DNA from: JBFMAE01 sp040756085
GTDB taxonomy: Bacteria > Desulfobacterota > BSN033 > UBA1163
Direction: 5' to 3'
Length of the DNA stretch: 6,696 bases
NCBI GenBank assembly: GCA_040756085.1
Contig: JBFMAE010000320.1
Span: 1-6,696, forward strand
The notes beneath the pieces were generated by a model. The model did not search any database. It had not been told where the DNA came from and saw only the letters and a program-made list of their open reading frames with translations. Position numbers and translations under genes: made by a program. This document shows, piece by piece, positions 1-5,227 of the stretch. Positions within the stretch are counted from its first letter, which is position 1. Every line of letters begins with the position of its first letter.

Positions 1-94
1 CCACTCTCTCACCGACTTTCAAAGGGATCTTGCCTCTGACTTCTTCCGGTATCGTCACTTGATACTTATCTCTAACTTTCACTGTCGTTCCCAT
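1..94 (-). CDS. AbrB/MazE-like (SpoVT-AbrB domain) antitoxin, N-terminal part only
   Basis: This reading frame starts at the ATG complementary to 92-94 and runs off the left edge after 31 codons. The protein begins MGTTVKVRDKYQVTIPEEVR and continues with GKIPLKVGERV. A short beta strand, then K-Y-Q-V-T-I-P-E-E-V-R, then L-K-V-G-E, is the signature of the AbrB/MazE swapped-hairpin DNA-binding domain. It is best known in VapB- and MazE-type antitoxins, which bind their own promoter and neutralise a partner toxin encoded just downstream. The start is well supported: TAAGGAG lies 9 bases upstream on the coding strand and a strong promoter lies before that. A toxin gene, often a PIN-domain VapC, would be expected beyond position 1, but that is inference. 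A stand-alone AbrB-type regulator is the alternative. The domain call is firm; the toxin-antitoxin role is less sure. Confidence 0.85.
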   Translation of the reverse strand, partial: MGTTVKVRDKYQVTIPEEVRGKIPLKVGERV

Positions 95-103
95 GGCTAG
101 ACG

Positions 104-110
104 CTCCTTA
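104..110 (-). promoter_or_regulatory. Shine-Dalgarno site of the AbrB-like gene
   Basis: On the minus strand this reads TAAGGAG, with 9 bases between it and the ATG at 94-92. It fixes the start of the AbrB-like gene. Confidence 0.75.
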
Positions 111-125
111 GTATTACAGTATTAC
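110..125. promoter_or_regulatory. Tandem 8-bp direct repeat, probable operator of the AbrB-like gene
   Basis: AGTATTAC occurs twice back to back (110-117 and 118-125). The pair lies between the -10 box and the ribosome binding site and covers the expected transcription start. It adjoins a loose inverted repeat around the -10 box: ATTACTTTTA at 121-130 against TAAAGTAT at 131-138, matching if single-base gaps are allowed. AbrB/MazE antitoxins usually repress their own promoter by binding such repeats. The repeat is seen directly; the operator role is inferred from its position. Confidence 0.5.
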
Positions 126-126
126 T

Positions 127-155
127 TTTATAAAGTATCTCTTTCTTTATGTCAA
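127..155 (-). promoter_or_regulatory. Sigma70-type promoter for the AbrB-like gene
   Basis: On the minus strand TTGACA (155-150) is a perfect -35 box. A 17-base spacer follows, then TATAAA (132-127) as the -10 box, one base from consensus. Transcription would start near position 120, giving a leader of about 26 bases that contains the ribosome binding site. This is the best promoter in the window. Its strength fits an autoregulated antitoxin or regulator gene, which is inference. Confidence 0.8.
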
Positions 156-199
156 TATAAAAATGGGACGGACACCTTTTTCCTGACTTATTTTTTCGC

Positions 200-242
200 G
201 TGCCCAGCGAAGGGCAGTGCATTCTTGCGGGTGAAAGTCCCG
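200..242 (+). mobile_element. Possible 5' fragment of a group II intron RNA
   Basis: Two short hairpins occur in the order seen at the 5' end (domain I) of many bacterial group II introns. The first is GTGCCC-AGCGAA-GGGCA, with the stem TGCCC 201-205 pairing GGGCA 212-216. The second is CGGG-TGAAAGT-CCCG, with stems 228-231 and 239-242. GGGTGAAAGTCCC and the GTGCsCCAGC-like start are the parts I recognise. No reverse transcriptase/maturase ORF or domain V-like sequence follows, and a GC palindrome begins 6 bases downstream. At most this is a truncated remnant. The match is from memory and short, so chance is possible. Confidence 0.35.
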
Positions 243-247
243 TCATG

Positions 248-266
248 CCTGCCTGCGGTAGGCAGG
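248..266. repeat. GC-rich dispersed palindrome, copy 1
   Basis: CCTGCC (248-253) and GGCAGG (261-266) are inverted around a 7-base loop ending CGGTA. The same arms with CGGTA in the loop recur at 5030-5049, so this is a dispersed REP-like family and not a chance hairpin. It immediately follows the group II intron-like fragment. Confidence 0.7.
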
Positions 267-380
267 GTAAAATCTGGGAGCCATTTAGCTTGGATGGCAG
301 TGTCGTCCTTTGAGGTCAAATCTTCAAAATTTAATTTAGGCCCGGATAAATACCAAAGCTCAAAGTTCAAAGCACTCTTT

Positions 381-401
381 TTGGCTGAATTTTTCAGCCA
401 A
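381..401. repeat. AT-rich dispersed palindrome, copy 1
   Basis: Perfect 9-bp arms TTGGCTGAA (381-389) and TTCAGCCAA (393-401) flank a TTT loop. Three more copies with the same core, TGRCTGAA-3 nt-TTCAGYCA, lie in the window. This copy is not directly upstream of a recognised gene. It is followed by loosely related AACC and AGAC spacing. Confidence 0.8.
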
Positions 402-414
402 TAATTTTCTAACC

Positions 415-480
415 TTACAGACTTAATTTTTTTAATATGGATTTTTCAGAGTTATTAAATGAAATCGAATATTTTCCCAT
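415..480 (-). CDS. Possible 21-residue small ORF with strong ribosome site
   Basis: The frame starts at the ATG complementary to 478-480 and encodes MGKYSISFNNSEKSILKKLS plus a final L before TAA. GAGGAG lies 4 bases before the ATG on the minus strand, a stronger ribosome site than several real genes here have. I recognise no family. There is no clear promoter and the region is AT-rich, so this may be a remnant of a gene start or an accident. Function unknown. Confidence 0.15.
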   Translation of the reverse strand: MGKYSISFNNSEKSILKKLSL

Positions 481-599
481 TAATCTCCTCTAATAGAAAA
501 GGTCAGAGGTAGGGGGCAATTCCTTTGGTCTAAATTTTGACATAAGATGGAAAATTAAGTAAAGTTTAATATTGAAAGAAAGATGCAAATGGTCAGATT

Positions 600-723
600 A
601 CTCATCTTTTGGAGGTAGAATGTTCCAAAACTCTCTGGGATGGCAAAGCCTCTGAAAGAATCGTCGATATTCTTCTTGGCCGGCCACATGAGCCTTTTGA
701 ACCTGATGTTCCCACGGGCAGGC
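600..723 (-). pseudogene. Possible decayed coding fragment
   Basis: One minus-strand frame, read from about 723 down to a TAA near 600, gives a protein-like stretch including EHQVQKAHVAGQEEYRRFF and QRLCHPREFWNILPPKDE. It has charged and aromatic residues in natural proportions. It has no plausible start: a TGA closes the frame just upstream and part of a GC repeat adjoins it. A second minus frame (555-746, starting MKVKNFDLPARGNIRFKR) is open across the same bases and has an ATG, so which frame was coding, if any, cannot be decided by eye. I do not recognise a family. Confidence 0.2.
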
Positions 724-745
724 AAGTCAAAGTTTTTCACCTTCA

Positions 746-764
746 TGACTGAAAAATTCAGTCA
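746..764. repeat. AT-rich dispersed palindrome, copy 2
   Basis: Perfect 8-bp arms TGACTGAA (746-753) and TTCAGTCA (757-764) flank an AAA loop. It lies about 95 bp upstream of the ATPase start. A pyrimidine-rich stretch and CAACTAAACAGACC follow, the same order as after copy 3. Confidence 0.8.
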
Positions 765-810
765 AGTTCTCAATCCAACTAAACAGACCATGTAGGGCAT
801 AGAGAACCAG

Positions 811-859
811 ATAGATTCTTGAAATTTGCCATGGTATATGGTAAATTTCAAGAATCTAT
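811..859. repeat. 22-bp near-perfect inverted repeat over the ATPase start
   Basis: Arms 811-832 and 838-859 match at 21 of 22 positions around the 5-base loop GGTAT. The single difference (G828 against T842) would be a G-U wobble pair in RNA. The 3' arm contains the first two bases of ATG 858, and the alternative ATG at 831 lies at the tip of the stem. In mRNA this would be a very stable hairpin burying both start codons. No T-run follows, so it is not a typical terminator. Confidence 0.9.
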
Positions 860-2021
860 GAAGATTAAACGGCAAAGACTGACAGTTAGAATTGAGAATT
901 CACTGAGTCAATATCCAGTAACACTGCTTCTCGGGCCTCGTCAGTGCGGAAAAACTACTATTGCCAAGGAGATTTTTAGCCGCCTGGGAGGGACATACTT
1001 TGACCTTGAGGACCCTGAGACACCACTAAAGGCAGAAATTGCAAAGCTGGTATTAAGTGATATTGAGGGCTTGATCATCGTAGACGAATTTCAACGTCAA
1101 CCCAGTCTATTCCCGCTCCTGCGAGTGTTAGCCGACCGAGATCCTCTTCCTTCTCGATTTCTAATTTTAGGTAGCGCCTCCCCTGATCTCGTACGTGGGG
1201 TTTCCGAATCCCTCGCTGGCAGGGTGACCTATGTGGAGATGGGCGGATTTAGAATTGATGAAGTTCACCCTCAAGACCAGGATATTTTATGGGTTCGGGG
1301 AGGCTTCCCCAGAGCCTTTCTATCTGATGATGACCGATCGAGCTATAATTGGAGAATGAATTTTATTCAAACCTTTCTTGAAAGGGATATTCCTCAACTC
1401 GGTATTCGTATTCCAGCTCATGCCCTTCGGCGTTTCTGGACCATGGTAGCCCATTAGCACGGTCAGGTCTGGAATGCGGCGGATTTTGCTCGATCTCTGG
1501 GCACAAAGGAAGATACAGCCAGAAAATACCTTGATGTCCTGAGCGGGGCTTTCTTGGTGAGACAACTCCCACCATGGTTTGAAAATGTTGGGAAGCGATT
1601 GGTGAAGGCGCCGAAAATATTTATCCGGGATTGCGGCATATTGCATACGCTTCTCGGCTTAACAGACTTGGCACATATCCAATCCCATCCCAAACTTGGA
1701 TTCTCATGGGAAGGATTTGCCCTTGAACAGGTCATCGGACTTACCGGTGCAGAGAGGGAGGTATATTTTTATAAAACCCATGGCGGAGCGGAGTTGGATT
1801 GTTTGTTCATCAAAAATGGGAAGAGATATGGTTTTGAATTCAAATACGAGGATGCCCCTGCTTCAACAAAATCCATACATATCGTTTTCCGTGACCTCAA
1901 ACTTGAAAGGCTCTATATAATCTATCCAGGAAACCGCTCTTACCCGATAGGGGAGAAGACAGAAGTTGTCCCGTTGAGCAGTCTCGAGAGCGTGCTTGAA
2001 ACCCACCAACTTCTCAATTAA
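858..2021 (+). pseudogene. AAA_14/DUF4143-family ATPase interrupted by one in-frame amber codon
   Basis: Reading from ATG 858 to TAA 2021 gives 387 codons in a single frame, the usual size for this family. The frame is broken only by TAG at 1455-1457 (codon 200). N-terminal half: Walker A GPRQCGKTT (residues 26-34), Walker B LIIVDEFQR (72-80), sensor-like LGSAS (104-108), then FLERDIPQLG (173-182). The text around the stop, RRFWTMVAH-stop-HGQVWNAADFARSLG, is continuous family sequence in which I expect tyrosine at the stop, so TAT/TAC to TAG is the simplest lesion. The C-terminal DUF4143 part keeps GAELDCLF (D314) and FEFK (E327, K329), resembling a PD-(D/E)XK fold. The family's cellular role is poorly defined. 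I prefer ATG 858 because the protein usually begins close to this point; 831 (ATG) and 819 (TTG) are in-frame alternatives. None has a Shine-Dalgarno site. Everything else is intact, so the lesion is recent, a sequencing error, or read through. Confidence 0.85.
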
Positions 2022-2123
2022 AAAGAAAAGAAAAAAGAAAAAGGGGGTTGTTCTACTTTTTGCAATTGCTGACCCATACACCCGTAGATGGAATCCCAAA
2101 ACCTAAAATGTCTCCTTACCCCC

Positions 2124-2142
2124 TGGCTGAATTTTTCAGTCA
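2124..2142. repeat. AT-rich dispersed palindrome, copy 3
   Basis: TGGCTGAA (2124-2131) and TTCAGTCA (2135-2142) flank a TTT loop, with one G-T mismatch between the arms. It is followed by TCAACC and then the AATAGACC/ATAAACC units. A degenerate relative sharing 13 of 14 bases (TTTTTGAGTCAACC, 2267-2280) lies about 135 bp downstream without its left arm. Confidence 0.8.
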
Positions 2143-2160
2143 ACCTATCTTTTTCAACAA

Positions 2161-2240
2161 AATAGACCAAATAAACCAAACAGATTTATCCCGTGAAATG
2201 TAAAACATATTTCACTGGGACCAGATAAACCAGGAAGACC
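2161..2240. repeat. Loose decameric repeat array around a hairpin
   Basis: Units of about 10 bp built on ATAGACCAAA / ATAAACCAAA occur at 2161-2180. CAGATAAACC and AGGAAGACCA-like units follow at 2222-2241. Between them, 2189-2220 folds into a hairpin: TCCC pairs GGGA and GTGAAAT (2193-2199) pairs ATTTCAC (2209-2215), with one bulged T. Related AGACC/AACC text lies before the ATPase (near 780-812) and before the transferase (near 2398-2440). Confidence 0.55.
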
Positions 2241-2432
2241 AAAAACTTTCAGACCCACTAACTCCATTTTTGAGTCAACCCCATAGGTTCGTGTTATTTT
2301 GTTTCATCATTCAAAAGAGGACTGGGGACCGGTGACCCTGGAAGAGGAAACCGACACGTTGGAGGAAGCGAGGGTCTTAAACAACAAGCAGACGAGATAA
2401 ACTTTATAGACCAGAAGGGCAAAATAAACTCA

Positions 2433-3491
2433 ATGAACCAGTTAGACGAAATTATTATCAATCTTAATCCCATTCCTTTTTTTGTGGCTTTTATTGTTAC
2501 TTTAGGCATCACACCCATTGTAAAGAAAGTTGCCTTAACTCTGAAGGTTCTCGACCATCCGAATACGAGAAAGATCCACCATCACTCCGTTCCCCTTCTT
2601 GGAAGCATTGCTGTCTATCTGGGGATATTAGCGGCATTGGGTGTTTCTCAATGGAGTGATCCTTTTCAAAGGGAAGTTCTCATAATCTTTCTTAGCGGCA
2701 CTTTTTTGCTTATCATTGGGATTCTGGATGATTGGGGGCTACTTCACCCCCAGATCAAACTGATGGTGGCCATGCCTGTCGCTGCCCTGATTCTGATCTA
2801 TTTTGATAGTGGTCTGAAGTTATTTCCGATAAACTTTTTAAATTATTTTTTTACCCTTTTTTGGATCGTGGGGATCACAGCCGCTTACAACCTTCTTGAC
2901 GGGATGGACGGGCTCTCAACAGGGGTCTGTCTCATTGCTTCCTTCTTTTATCTGATGATTGGAATGGCCATTGGAGACCGATTTTTGATTTTCCTATCCC
3001 TATCCCTCATGGGTGCATGCCTTGCCTTTCTCATCTATAATTTTTATCCCGCTAAGATCTTTCTTGGGGATAGCGGAGCCATCCTTCTTGGATTTTTACT
3101 TTCCTCCCTTGGGTTAAGGGTGGCCAATACAGATTCCCTTCCCGTCTTCACAAGATGGATGCTCCCCATTCTCATCCTAACCGTCCCCATCTTTGATACA
3201 AGCCTTATTACCTTATCGAGAGCAAGAAGGGGACTGATGCCTTTTCTTCACCCAGGGAAAGACCACTCCCATCATCGGCTCTATAACCTCGGATTAGGTC
3301 AGAGAAAGACCGTGCTCATCATTTATCTCCTGGGGATAATAGGAGGCTTTTTTTCTTTAATGATTTATCGGTTAAGCACTTTCTCCGGATATATCGTTTT
3401 CGGTTTTCTCATATTTGCAGGTTTAACTCTCCTATTTTTATTTGAAAAGTTACCCTTCGAGAGGCAGGAATTTTCCAAAGGTAGGATTTAG
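2433..3491 (+). CDS. WecA/TagO-like polyprenyl-phosphate GlcNAc-1-phosphate transferase (MraY family)
   Basis: This 352-residue integral membrane enzyme probably moves a HexNAc-1-phosphate from a UDP-sugar to undecaprenyl phosphate at the inner face of the membrane. That step starts O-antigen, capsule or other wall glycans. All family landmarks are present: DHPNTRKIHH near residue 41, LDD (98-100), NLLDGMDGL (153-161), FLGDSG (210-215), FDT (254-256) and the histidine motif HPGKDHSHHRL (273-283), which separates WecA/TagO types from MraY. About eleven hydrophobic segments span residues 13-337 and the tail is charged. Length is normal. ATG 2433 is the first start in frame, but no Shine-Dalgarno site precedes it; the first codons lie in AGACC-type repeat text, so the start is somewhat uncertain. 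It stands alone, with gaps of 411 and 320 bp. It ends in TAG, so TAG is a working stop in this genome. The exact sugar cannot be told from sequence. Confidence 0.92.
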   Translation: MNQLDEIIINLNPIPFFVAFIVTLGITPIVKKVALTLKVLDHPNTRKIHHHSVPLLGSIAVYLGILAALGVSQWSDPFQREVLIIFLSGTFLLIIGILDDWGLLHPQIKLMVAMPVAALILIYFDSGLKLFPINFLNYFFTLFWIVGITAAYNLLDGMDGLSTGVCLIASFFYLMIGMAIGDRFLIFLSLSLMGACLAFLIYNFYPAKIFLGDSGAILLGFLLSSLGLRVANTDSLPVFTRWMLPILILTVPIFDTSLITLSRARRGLMPFLHPGKDHSHHRLYNLGLGQRKTVLIIYLLGIIGGFFSLMIYRLSTFSGYIVFGFLIFAGLTLLFLFEKLPFERQEFSKGRI

Positions 3492-3514
3492 GGGGGCCTC
3501 AAAAGAGGATCCCC
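3491..3514. terminator. Weak hairpin at the end of the transferase gene
   Basis: GGGG (3491-3494) pairs CCCC (3511-3514) and CCTC (3497-3500) pairs GAGG (3505-3508), with an AAAA loop and a 2-base internal mismatch. It overlaps the last base of the stop codon. No T-run follows, so it is at best a weak or factor-assisted terminator. Confidence 0.3.
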
Positions 3515-3811
3515 TCATAAAGCTTCAGTACGACCTCTATCAGAAGAAGATTGGTGCCAGGCATCGGTAATTCTACTTCCAATCTATAACAATTTAAATC
3601 CGTACTATAAAGGGCAGGGTATGATAAATAGCTCCATTATTTTAAAGACTAAGGATATCTCTTTTCGGAAAATTTTTTCTATTAATTTGCTTCATATTTC
3701 GGAAATTATCTTTTAGCTTGACTTCTGCCTTATTATTATGTCAATTTTAATTACCATTGGAACAAGGGGAAGAGAAAGGGTAAAAATGTTTTAGTCAAGG
3801 AAGGCTAAGTG
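3492..3811. other. AT-rich intergenic region without a gene
   Basis: No ORF of note. TTTCGGAAA occurs twice, at about 3663-3671 and 3697-3705, 34 bp apart and therefore roughly on the same face of the helix. TTGACT at 3718-3723 resembles a -35 box, but no good -10 box stands 16-18 bases away; TATTAT at 3731-3736 is too close. The promoter of the following flavoprotein gene probably lies here but cannot be placed with confidence. Confidence 0.5.
3797..3804 (+). promoter_or_regulatory. Shine-Dalgarno site of the flavoprotein gene
   Basis: AAGGAAGG ends 7 bases before ATG 3812 and only 4 bases before the in-frame GTG at 3809. The spacing favours ATG 3812 as the start. Confidence 0.7.
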
Positions 3812-4942
3812 ATGAAGGTTACGATTATTGGAGCATCGATTTCAGGGCTTTTTTCAGCGTACCTTTTAGCTAAAGAAGGCATTGACGTCGAAGTTTATGA
3901 AAAGAGGAATGCTCTCGGTTTGCCTTCACGGACGCTCATCGTAACAAGTAAGATCAACGACGTCCTCAATTTCGTACCAGAAGAGGCAATCGTCAATAAG
4001 GTGAGATATCTCGAACTTTTCTCCAGATCGAGATCAGCAAGGATCAAACTGAGTCAACCTGACCTGATCGTTGAGCGAGAAAAACTTGCAAACCTTCTTG
4101 CCCGATTGGCAGAGGGGGTAGGGGCAAAGATAGTACTTGTGCATCAGGTTGAAGGGTTTGCCCAGTTGGACGGAAAGATCGTTGTCAGCCTCAAAAACTT
4201 AGAGAAGGGTGAAGAGCGACGTATAAGCACGGATATTCTTATCGGCGCTGATGGGGTTCTGAGCACTGTCAATCGGGTCATTTCGCGCAATGGACATGAT
4301 CTTAAAGCATTGCTTCAGGCAAGGGTGAGGTTGCCAGAGAGCATGAGTTCGGATACCTGCAAGGTTTGGTTTGATTCAAATCAAACCAAGTATTTTTATT
4401 GGCTTATTCCTGAGTCTGATCAGGTAGCCGCTGTGGGTCTTATCGCTGATGATGACCATCAAGCTGAGAAGTGTCTGAGGACCTTTCTCTGGGAGAAGGA
4501 TCTCGAACCTCTGGAATTTCAGGCAGCGATGGTTCCGATGCATCGGTTCGAATGGAGAGGCGGGGTCCAAGCCCTAGGTCGAAATATATTCATTGTAGGT
4601 GATGCGGCTGCTCAGGTTAAGGTGACTACTGTCGGAGGTGTTGTAACGGGACTTTATGGTGCGAAAGCCCTTACTAATGCACTTCTCAACGGGAGAAACT
4701 ACCGGAAGGAATTACGTGGTCTCAGGCTTGAGCTTGACCTCCATTTATTAGTGAGAAATGTACTCAACCGCTTTGGAGATGAAAACTATGACGAATTGAT
4801 CGGAATGCTCAACGGGAGATTAAAAGAGATCCTTGAAAACCGGACCCGGGATGAACTTAGGCATAGTTTTTTAAGATTGATTTGGAATGAGCCTCGATTG
4901 ATCATGCTCGGAACGAAGGCCTTGCTGAAATCGATGCTATGA
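3812..4942 (+). CDS. FAD-dependent oxidoreductase, geranylgeranyl reductase-like
   Basis: This 376-residue flavoprotein has a group A monooxygenase/geranylgeranyl reductase fold. FAD-binding elements in order: a Rossmann start VTIIGASISG (residues 3-12), in which Ser replaces the middle Gly of GxGxxG; Glu30 closing the second strand (VEVYEKR); ILIGADGVLS (142-151); and NIFIVGDAAAQVKVTTVGG (258-276) followed by a Gly-rich helix. GDAA-x-x-VK-x-TT-x-GG is close to the GDAAGQVKPTTGGG pattern of geranylgeranyl reductases. Relatives reduce double bonds in polyprenyl chains (archaeal lipids, chlorophyll phytyl, menaquinone); others are halogenases or hydroxylases. There is no signal peptide and no membrane anchor; the long C-terminal helical part (residues 300-376) is typical of the reductase group. 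The gene is flanked by gaps of over 280 bp and looks monocistronic. The fold is secure; the substrate is unknown. Confidence 0.8.
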   Translation: MKVTIIGASISGLFSAYLLAKEGIDVEVYEKRNALGLPSRTLIVTSKINDVLNFVPEEAIVNKVRYLELFSRSRSARIKLSQPDLIVEREKLANLLARLAEGVGAKIVLVHQVEGFAQLDGKIVVSLKNLEKGEERRISTDILIGADGVLSTVNRVISRNGHDLKALLQARVRLPESMSSDTCKVWFDSNQTKYFYWLIPESDQVAAVGLIADDDHQAEKCLRTFLWEKDLEPLEFQAAMVPMHRFEWRGGVQALGRNIFIVGDAAAQVKVTTVGGVVTGLYGAKALTNALLNGRNYRKELRGLRLELDLHLLVRNVLNRFGDENYDELIGMLNGRLKEILENRTRDELRHSFLRLIWNEPRLIMLGTKALLKSML

Positions 4943-4943
4943 G

Positions 4944-4958
4944 GCCCTCCATAAGGGC
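4944..4958. terminator. Short hairpin after the flavoprotein stop
   Basis: GCCCT (4944-4948) pairs AGGGC (4954-4958) around CCATA, starting 2 bases after the TGA. The stem is only 5 bp and no T-run follows, so termination here is doubtful. Confidence 0.2.
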
Positions 4959-5029
4959 AATGAGTTGAAATAACGATCCTTTCCTCATTGAAATAATAAT
5001 CTTCCTTGATACCCTCCACGTCGTCCTTT

Positions 5030-5058
5030 CCTGCCCGACGGTAGGCAGGGCAGGCAGG
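5030..5058. repeat. GC-rich dispersed palindrome, copy 2
   Basis: CCTGCC (5030-5035) and GGCAGG (5044-5049) flank an 8-base loop ending CGGTA, matching copy 1 at 248-266. A further CAGGCAGG (5051-5058) extends the right side. A partial relative, GGGCAGGCA, lies near 716-724. A loose run of CAGATTT/CGGATTG units follows at 5086-5108. Confidence 0.7.
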
Positions 5059-5138
5059 TCGGTAAAGGCAGCCGCAAAACTCATTTCAGATTTCGGATTG
5101 CAGATTTTAAAGAACGAAGTACTAAAAACTCCAAACCT

Positions 5139-5159
5139 TTGACTGAATTTTACAGTCAA
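5139..5159. repeat. AT-rich dispersed palindrome, copy 4
   Basis: TTGACTGAA (5139-5147) and TACAGTCAA (5151-5159) flank a TTT loop, with one mismatch. It lies about 70 bp before the peptidase start. It is followed by TCTTTGCAACAAATTGATAA, the same palindrome, pyrimidine, CAAC, A-rich order as copies 2 and 3. Confidence 0.8.
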
Positions 5160-5215
5160 TCTTTGCAACAAATTGATAAACACGCCTTAAACTCATTGAC
5201 TCTATGACGATCTTT

Positions 5216-5223
5216 GAGGGAGG
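5216..5223 (+). promoter_or_regulatory. Shine-Dalgarno site that decides the peptidase start
   Basis: GAGGGAGG ends 4 bases before ATG 5228. The earlier in-frame ATG at 5204 has no such site, so 5228 is preferred although the spacing is a little short. Confidence 0.65.
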
Positions 5224-5227
5224 ATAT

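Larger units (their letters stand above)
95..857. other. Gene-poor intergenic stretch of repeats and remnants
   Basis: Between the divergent AbrB-like gene and the ATPase I find no ORF with convincing protein character. The stretch holds the AbrB-gene promoter, an A/T-flanked GGGACGGACACC motif (159-183) of a kind I remember as dispersed in genomes with REP-associated transposases, a group II intron-like 5' fragment (200-242), a GC palindrome (248-266), AT palindromes (381-401 and 746-764), a 21-codon minus-strand ORF with a good ribosome site (415-480), and a possible decayed minus-strand frame (600-723). The open frames at 93-404 (plus) and 188-370 (minus) run through the promoter and repeats and look accidental. 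Confidence 0.6.
2022..2432. other. Intergenic region made of repeats, no gene
   Basis: No convincing ORF is present. After the ATPase stop comes a purine run (A/G-rich to about 2047). Then follow AT palindrome copy 3 (2124-2142), loose decameric AGACC/AAACC units on both sides of a hairpin at 2189-2220, a degenerate palindrome half (2267-2280), and three decayed heptamers (GGACTGG, GGACCGG, TGACCCTGG) at 2319-2341. More AGACCAG/AAACTC units run up to the start of the next gene. I see no clear promoter or Shine-Dalgarno site for that gene. Confidence 0.6.

Noticed and set aside
188..370. 60-codon minus-strand ORF
   Set aside because: It includes the GC palindrome and intron-like fragment. There is no ribosome site and no recognisable family.
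93..404. 103-codon plus-strand ORF
   Set aside because: It crosses the AbrB-gene promoter, the intron-like fragment and two palindromes, has no ribosome site, and reads as low-quality protein.
640..792. 51-codon plus-strand ORF beginning MAKPLKESS
   Set aside because: It runs through palindrome copy 2 and has no good ribosome site, so it is probably accidental.
1455..1457. Pyrrolysine or genome-wide amber recoding
   Set aside because: The expected residue is tyrosine, no downstream recoding element was recognised, and another gene in the window ends in TAG.
1554..2021. Separate 155-codon gene starting at TTG 1554
   Set aside because: It is in the same frame as the upstream ATPase fragment and continues its family sequence from 1458, so it is the 3' part of one interrupted gene.
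3718..3746. Sigma70 promoter before the flavoprotein gene
   Set aside because: TTGACT is a fair -35 box, but no acceptable -10 box lies at 16-18 bp spacing.
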